DNA of 64,000 nt, taken from NCBI RefSeq assembly GCF_017745215.1, contig NZ_JAGHZV010000009.1, positions 62,001 to 126,000 on the forward strand. Reading direction: 5' to 3'. The DNA comes from Sphingomonas sp. Lineage in GTDB: Bacteria > Pseudomonadota > Alphaproteobacteria > Sphingomonadales > Sphingomonadaceae. Positions 59,069 through 64,000 of the stretch are shown here, one piece after another. Position 1 is the first letter of the stretch. Each line of letters opens with the position of its first letter. The notes under the pieces are model-generated. The model was not told the origin of the DNA, searched no databases, and worked only from the letters and a program-made list of their open reading frames with translations. The translations under genes were made by a program, and so were the position numbers.

Positions 59069-60271
59069 TCAGGATAGCCGGTCGCGAAACGTCTCCCAAC
59101 CGAATTCGCGGATCACCTCGAGGCTGTCGTCGCGGCTGTCCCACAGCGCGATCGCGGGCAGCGGCACGCCGTTGAAGGTCGTGGTCTTGACCATCGAATA
59201 ATGCGCCTGGTCGAGGAAGGCGAAGCGCTGGCCGGGCTCGGGGCGCGCGGCGAAGCGATAGTCGCCGATGATGTCGCCCGCCAGGCACGAAGGGCCGCCG
59301 AGCCGCACCACCGTCTCCCCGCCCTCGCCGAGCATCGCCGGGCGATAGGGCGCCTCGATCACATCGGGCATGTGGCAGGTCGCCGAGATGTCGACCACGC
59401 CGATCGGCATGCCGTTGTCGAACACATCGACGAACTCGCCGACGAGGATGCCGGTATCGAGCGCGATCGCTTCGCCGGGCTCGAGATAGACTTCCAGCCC
59501 CGTCTCCTCGCGAACCGTTCGCAGGAAGGCGATGAGGTCGTCGCGCTGATAGTCGGCGCGCGTGATGTGGTGGCCGCCGCCGAAGTTCAGCCACTTCAGC
59601 TGGCCGAAGTACGGCGCGATCCGGGGCTTGAGCGCTTCCCAGGTGCGGCGCAGCGGCGGGAAGTCCTGCTCGCACAGCGAATGGACGTGGAGCCCGTCGA
59701 TCCCTTCGAGGTGCTCGGGGCGGAGCTGGTCGGCGGGGAAGCCGAGCCGCGAATGCGGCTGGGCGGGGTCGTACTTCGGGACCTCGCCTTCGCTGTGCAT
59801 CGGGTTGAGCCGCAAGCCGAGGTGGAAGCGCTCGCCGCGCGCCCGCGCCGCTTCGATCTCGCCCCTGAGCCGCGCCGCCTGGAAGGGCGTGTTGAGGATC
59901 ACATGGTCCGACAGCCGGCAGACCTCGGCCATGTCGGCGGCCTTGTAGCCCGAGCAATAGGTCGCGATCTCGCCCTTGTAGTGCGCGCCGGCGAGCTGCG
60001 CTTCCCACAGGCCCGACGTCGCGACGCCGTCGAGATACACGCCGACGAGGTCGCCGAGCGACCACATCGAAAAGGCCTTGAGCGCGAGGAGGATCTTCAC
60101 GCCCGCGCGGTCGCGGACCTCGGCCAGCGTCCGGAGGTTGCGCTCGACCGCGGCCTTGTCGACCACGAAACAGGGCGACGGCACGCGCGACAGGTCGAAG
60201 CGCGCGAAGGCGCCGGGGTCGCCGGCCCTGGTGGTCATCGAAGGCGCCGTGGCGCGGGTATCGGTGGTCAT
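59069..60271 (-). CDS. nspC: NspC, carboxynorspermidine/carboxyspermidine decarboxylase
   Basis: The start is ATG 60271 (MTTDTRATAPSMTTRAGD; a second ATG eleven codons later is possible). The 400-residue fold-III PLP enzyme has lysine K65 in ILLALKAFSMW, then GLRLNPMHSEGEVPKYDPA, HSRLGF, LNFGGGHHIT, EPGEAI and a C-terminal FLDQAHYSMVKTTTFNGVPL. These distinguish NspC from diaminopimelate decarboxylase. It removes CO2 from carboxy(nor)spermidine, the last step of the alternative spermidine pathway. Confidence 0.92.
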   Translation of the reverse strand: MTTDTRATAPSMTTRAGDPGAFARFDLSRVPSPCFVVDKAAVERNLRTLAEVRDRAGVKILLALKAFSMWSLGDLVGVYLDGVATSGLWEAQLAGAHYKGEIATYCSGYKAADMAEVCRLSDHVILNTPFQAARLRGEIEAARARGERFHLGLRLNPMHSEGEVPKYDPAQPHSRLGFPADQLRPEHLEGIDGLHVHSLCEQDFPPLRRTWEALKPRIAPYFGQLKWLNFGGGHHITRADYQRDDLIAFLRTVREETGLEVYLEPGEAIALDTGILVGEFVDVFDNGMPIGVVDISATCHMPDVIEAPYRPAMLGEGGETVVRLGGPSCLAGDIIGDYRFAARPEPGQRFAFLDQAHYSMVKTTTFNGVPLPAIALWDSRDDSLEVIREFGWETFRDRLS

Positions 60272-60296
60272 CTGTTCCTCGCCGTCGACCACTACC

Positions 60297-60380
60297 CCGT
60301 CATCCCGGCGAAAGCCGGGACCCAGGAGTCACAAGCGACGTCCTCCGCAGCCCTGGGTCCCGGCTTTCGCCGGGATGACG
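60297..60380. repeat. REP-pair (REPIN-like) element, copy M
   Basis: Perfect arms enclose CACAAGCGACGTCCTCCGC, the same centre type as copies K and L. It lies between two co-directional polyamine genes, inside what is probably one operon. Confidence 0.95.
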
Positions 60381-60399
60381 CGAGAAGCGGCGGCGCCGA

Positions 60400-61605
<1,206 letters not shown>

Positions 61606-61767
61606 GAGGGTCTCTCCGAATGCGAAATCAGGGAACGGCGCGCCCTTAGCGGACCCCCGCGGGCGATGCAAAATCTCATTGGGCGCGGCAATGGTTACCG
61701 GCGGCTACCGGACGCCCCCGCACAACTGCTGATCGCAAAAACTCTGAATGGCACGCGGGACACGGGC

Positions 61768-62193
61768 ATGGTTGATCGTGCGCTGGAGGTTCTCGCCATG
61801 CTCGATGTTCGCACTGCCCGCATGCTCGTCGTCGACGATTCGCGCACTACGCGCCGGATCGTGACCAGCATGATCCACGGCTTCGGCATCTGGCAGGTCG
61901 ACGAGGCTTGCGACGGCGCCGAGGCGCTCGATCTGCTCGACCGGCGGCATTACAGCCTTCTGATCTCGGACTGGCGGATGGCGCCGATGAGCGGCTTCGA
62001 ACTGCTCATTGCGGTCCGCGCCAACCCCAAGACGCGCGGCCTGCCCTTCCTGATGATCACCGCCGAGAACGACTATGGCGAGATCATCAACGCCAAGAGC
62101 GCTGGCGCGACGAGCTATCTGATGAAGCCGTTCACGATGGAAACGCTGAACGCGAAGCTGAGCCGCTTCGTCGAGGCGCGGCCGGCGGCTTAA
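61768..62193 (+). CDS. CheY-like single-domain response regulator
   Basis: The start is ATG 61768; a nearer ATG at 61801 is possible. The 141-residue receiver has acidic pocket D23-D24 (VVDDSRTTRR), phosphorylation site D68 (LLISDWRMAPMSG), T98 (LMITAEND) and K120 (YLMKPFT). No output domain is present. The sequence DSRTTRRIV...DWRMAPMSGFELL is of the chemotaxis CheY type, so it may be read by FliM or another partner; no che genes are nearby. Confidence 0.88.
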   Translation: MVDRALEVLAMLDVRTARMLVVDDSRTTRRIVTSMIHGFGIWQVDEACDGAEALDLLDRRHYSLLISDWRMAPMSGFELLIAVRANPKTRGLPFLMITAENDYGEIINAKSAGATSYLMKPFTMETLNAKLSRFVEARPAA

Positions 62194-62219
62194 AGGCCCA
62201 ACCCTTCCCGAATAGCAAA

Positions 62220-62303
62220 CCGTCATCCCGGCGAAAGCCTGTACCCAGGGTCGCGAGCGACGTCCTGCTTGCCCTGGGTCCCGGCTCTCGCCGGGATGAC
62301 GGT
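62220..62303. repeat. REP-pair (REPIN-like) element, copy N
   Basis: Left arm CCGTCATCCCGGCGAAAGCC (then TGTACC instead of GGGACC) and right arm CTCTCGCCGGGATGACGG. The centre is GCGAGCGACGTCCTGCTTG. It lies between the convergent response regulator and exosortase genes. Confidence 0.93.
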
Positions 62304-62333
62304 TTAGGGGTTAGTTGCAAACCGTTCGCAATA

Positions 62334-63854
62334 TTACTGAGAGCTACTCGCAATAAGATCCTGCCCTGCTGCTCGCAGGAACTCGCGCACCGTCGCCCCG
62401 GCGTCGCCCTCGCCCTTCACCCCGGACACCAGCACCGCCGCCGCGCGCTGGTCGCCGCCCAGCAGCCGGGCCTTCAGCGTCTCGAGCTTCACGCGCTCCT
62501 CGCTCGCCGTCACCACGCCGCCGACGCGGTACCAGGTGACGGTGGTGCGCTCGACATCGCCCGGCCCGGTCATGCGCAGCGCCGCACCGCCATCGACGGG
62601 CGGCAGGTCCTCGATCCGCACCCAGCGGTCGTTGGGCCGGATCGCGCCGATGCCATAGCCGACGAGCTCCTTGCCCTCCTGCTGGCTCGCATAGAGCGCC
62701 ACCGCCACATCGACCGTGCGGCCCCTCGCATCGACATAGCGCGCCATCGCGAAGCGATCCGCGCCCGGATAGTTCGGCACCCAGGGCGCATCCGAACCCA
62801 GAGCGGTCCGCGTCCAGCCCGGCACCTCGGGCAGCCGCACGTCCGCCGGCAGCGTTCCAGCCCGGGCCGCGATCGCGCTGCTCCAGCCGAGGAACAGGCT
62901 CGCGACCGCCAGTACGAGCAGCGAGGCGACCGGCGCATCGACGCGCGCGCGCGGCACCGCCTGGAGCTTCGCCGGATCGAACCACGCCGCATCGGGATCG
63001 CGATCGAACCAGCGCCAGCCGATCGCGAGCACCGCCGCCATCACCAGCCCGAAGAACACCCAGCCGTAGACGATATGGTCGAGCCCCGTCGCCGTCTCCA
63101 CCGAGGTCCACCAGGCGGCATAGATCGTGCCATAGGCGCGCAACCCGTTCGCGATCACCGGCACCACCAGCGCCACGACCATGAACACCGCTCGCCGCCG
63201 CCACGAGACGAAGCAGACGTTCGCGACCAGCACGCCATAGGCGATCATCGCGATCAGGAACTTCGCGCCCGAGCACGCCTCGGCGACTTCGAAATAGCCG
63301 TTCGAGGTGGTGATCAGCACGCCGTCGACGCTCGCCGGCACGCCGCTCAGGTGGAGCAGCGGCATGATCATCGCGACGGTCAGGTCCTGGAGCGGCGCCT
63401 CGAAGACGTCGCCGAAGGGCACGAGGAAGCCCATATAGGCGAGCGGGAACAGCAGCGCGCGCGCCACATTGGGCCCGAGCACGCTCACCGCCCCCCCCTG
63501 CAGCATCGCCACCAGCCCGACATGCCGGAGCAGCGCCACCCCCGCCGCGTCGCCGAGCAGCCAGACGAAGCCCCCTGCCGCCACGATCGACAGCCCGGGC
63601 CACCAGCCCTGCGGCGCAACCTCCGCCAGCCCCGCGCGGCGCTGCCACACCAGCCAGCCGATCACCGGCGCGATGAACAGGCAATGCCCGAAGGTGGTGT
63701 TGGTCCAGTAGATCGTCGCAAGGTCGGCGGTGTCGCGGTGGAACAGCGCGAGCAGCGCCGCCCAGACGCCCCCGAGCATCGCCGCATGCCGCCGCCAGCG
63801 AAGGTCGAACGGCCGCGCCTCGGCGAAGGCTCCGCGGGGGAGCATCGCAGTCAT
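62334..63854 (-). CDS. xrtA: Exosortase A fused to an EpsI-like domain
   Basis: The 506-residue protein has eight or so membrane helices in residues 25-310. The transpeptidase triad is C194 (AEACSGAKFL), R239 (ANGLRAYGTIY) and H260 (LDHIVYGW). A periplasmic EpsI-type domain follows from about 320 (VRLPEVPGWTRTALGSDAPW). In the PEP-CTERM/exopolysaccharide system exosortase A sorts proteins to the envelope; EpsI is often a separate gene and here is fused. The start overlaps the stop of the upstream glycosyltransferase. Confidence 0.92.
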   Translation of the reverse strand: MTAMLPRGAFAEARPFDLRWRRHAAMLGGVWAALLALFHRDTADLATIYWTNTTFGHCLFIAPVIGWLVWQRRAGLAEVAPQGWWPGLSIVAAGGFVWLLGDAAGVALLRHVGLVAMLQGGAVSVLGPNVARALLFPLAYMGFLVPFGDVFEAPLQDLTVAMIMPLLHLSGVPASVDGVLITTSNGYFEVAEACSGAKFLIAMIAYGVLVANVCFVSWRRRAVFMVVALVVPVIANGLRAYGTIYAAWWTSVETATGLDHIVYGWVFFGLVMAAVLAIGWRWFDRDPDAAWFDPAKLQAVPRARVDAPVASLLVLAVASLFLGWSSAIAARAGTLPADVRLPEVPGWTRTALGSDAPWVPNYPGADRFAMARYVDARGRTVDVAVALYASQQEGKELVGYGIGAIRPNDRWVRIEDLPPVDGGAALRMTGPGDVERTTVTWYRVGGVVTASEERVKLETLKARLLGGDQRAAAVLVSGVKGEGDAGATVREFLRAAGQDLIASSSQ

Positions 63855-64000
63855 CAGTCGGTCCGCTTCGGCCTCGGCCGGCGTTCGAGCAGCGGATCGA
63901 GCGCCGCGAGCCGCGCGTCCCAGCTGTAGCGCTCCTGCACGCGCTTGCGCGCGCTCTCGCCCAGCTCGGCGGCCTTGCGCGGATCGGAGAGCAGCTGCGT
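63854..64000 (-). CDS. C-terminus of a group 1 glycosyltransferase (runs off window)
   Basis: The last 48 codons are visible: SDPRKAAELGESARKRVQER, YSWDARLAALDPLLERRPRP, KRTD. The motif 'AxxLGxxARxxVxxxYSWD' is the usual C-terminal helix of GT-B (group 1) glycosyltransferases, and the gene is coupled to xrtA (TGATG). It is probably the exosortase-A-system-associated glycosyltransferase. The 5' part lies beyond the window. Confidence 0.7.
   Translation of the reverse strand, partial: TQLLSDPRKAAELGESARKRVQERYSWDARLAALDPLLERRPRPKRTD

Overview
The window looks like chromosomal DNA of a sphingomonad (Alphaproteobacteria, Sphingomonadales). Base composition is strongly G+C rich. The flagellar genes are of the Caulobacter/alphaproteobacterial type (fliX, flbD, flbT, a DUF6468-like gene and motE beside fliL-fliM). 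The RpoH N-terminus, the exosortase A gene at the right edge, and a carboxynorspermidine/carboxyspermidine polyamine pathway fit the same group. The assignment is inferred from gene content only.

Region 1 (about 0.3-36 kb) is a nearly continuous flagellar island. From left to right it holds: fliX; flgI-flgJ-flgN; a 922-residue FlaEY-like propeller protein with flgB (minus); fliG-fliH; fliF-fliN-flbD-(57-residue ORF)-flhA; fliK-flgD; two unknown genes and the flagellin (minus); flgF-flgG-flgA-flgH (minus); fliL-fliM-DUF6468-motE; a secreted protein, a membrane protein and a large TPR-like protein; flgE, flgK-flgL (minus); and flbT-fliI-fliJ-lytic transglycosylase. Many of these units start behind a CTATAAT box. 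At three of them (fliF, fliL, flbT) the -35 position carries a GGCA-N5-TGCC palindrome resembling the Caulobacter FlbD (ftr) site. The FlbD homologue itself has lost the sigma-54-contact motif (GAFPGA) and the Walker B aspartate. FlgC, FliE, FliPQR, FlhB and MotAB are not in this window.

Region 2 (36-39 kb) carries an unusual sigma-70-family factor behind an 11-bp inverted-repeat operator, an unknown gene, and a double-HTH/S24-like regulator. These are candidates for local control of the flagellar island.

Region 3 (39-54 kb) is mostly housekeeping: mtgA, a membrane protein, rpoH, an RluA-family pseudouridine synthase, a JAMM/M67 peptidase, a receiver-histidine kinase, ybaB, dnaX, the SRP RNA, a 2Fe-2S ferredoxin with two tandem cysteine desulfurases, and two alpha/beta hydrolases.

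Region 4 (54-62 kb) holds a threonine dehydratase-like enzyme and a polyamine group: an ornithine/lysine decarboxylase-type enzyme, carboxynorspermidine decarboxylase and carboxynorspermidine dehydrogenase. A GNAT protein, a large unknown membrane protein and a CheY-like receiver lie among them. Region 5 (62-64 kb) begins an exosortase A / exopolysaccharide locus.

Throughout the window lie 14 copies of an ~84-bp palindromic REP-pair (REPIN-like) element plus one lone half. Three of these copies directly follow the 3' end of a GIY-YIG nuclease gene, one gene intact and two reduced to 3' remnants. The intact gene is bracketed by copies in opposite orientation, which suggests a mobile or domesticated GIY-YIG/REPIN family.
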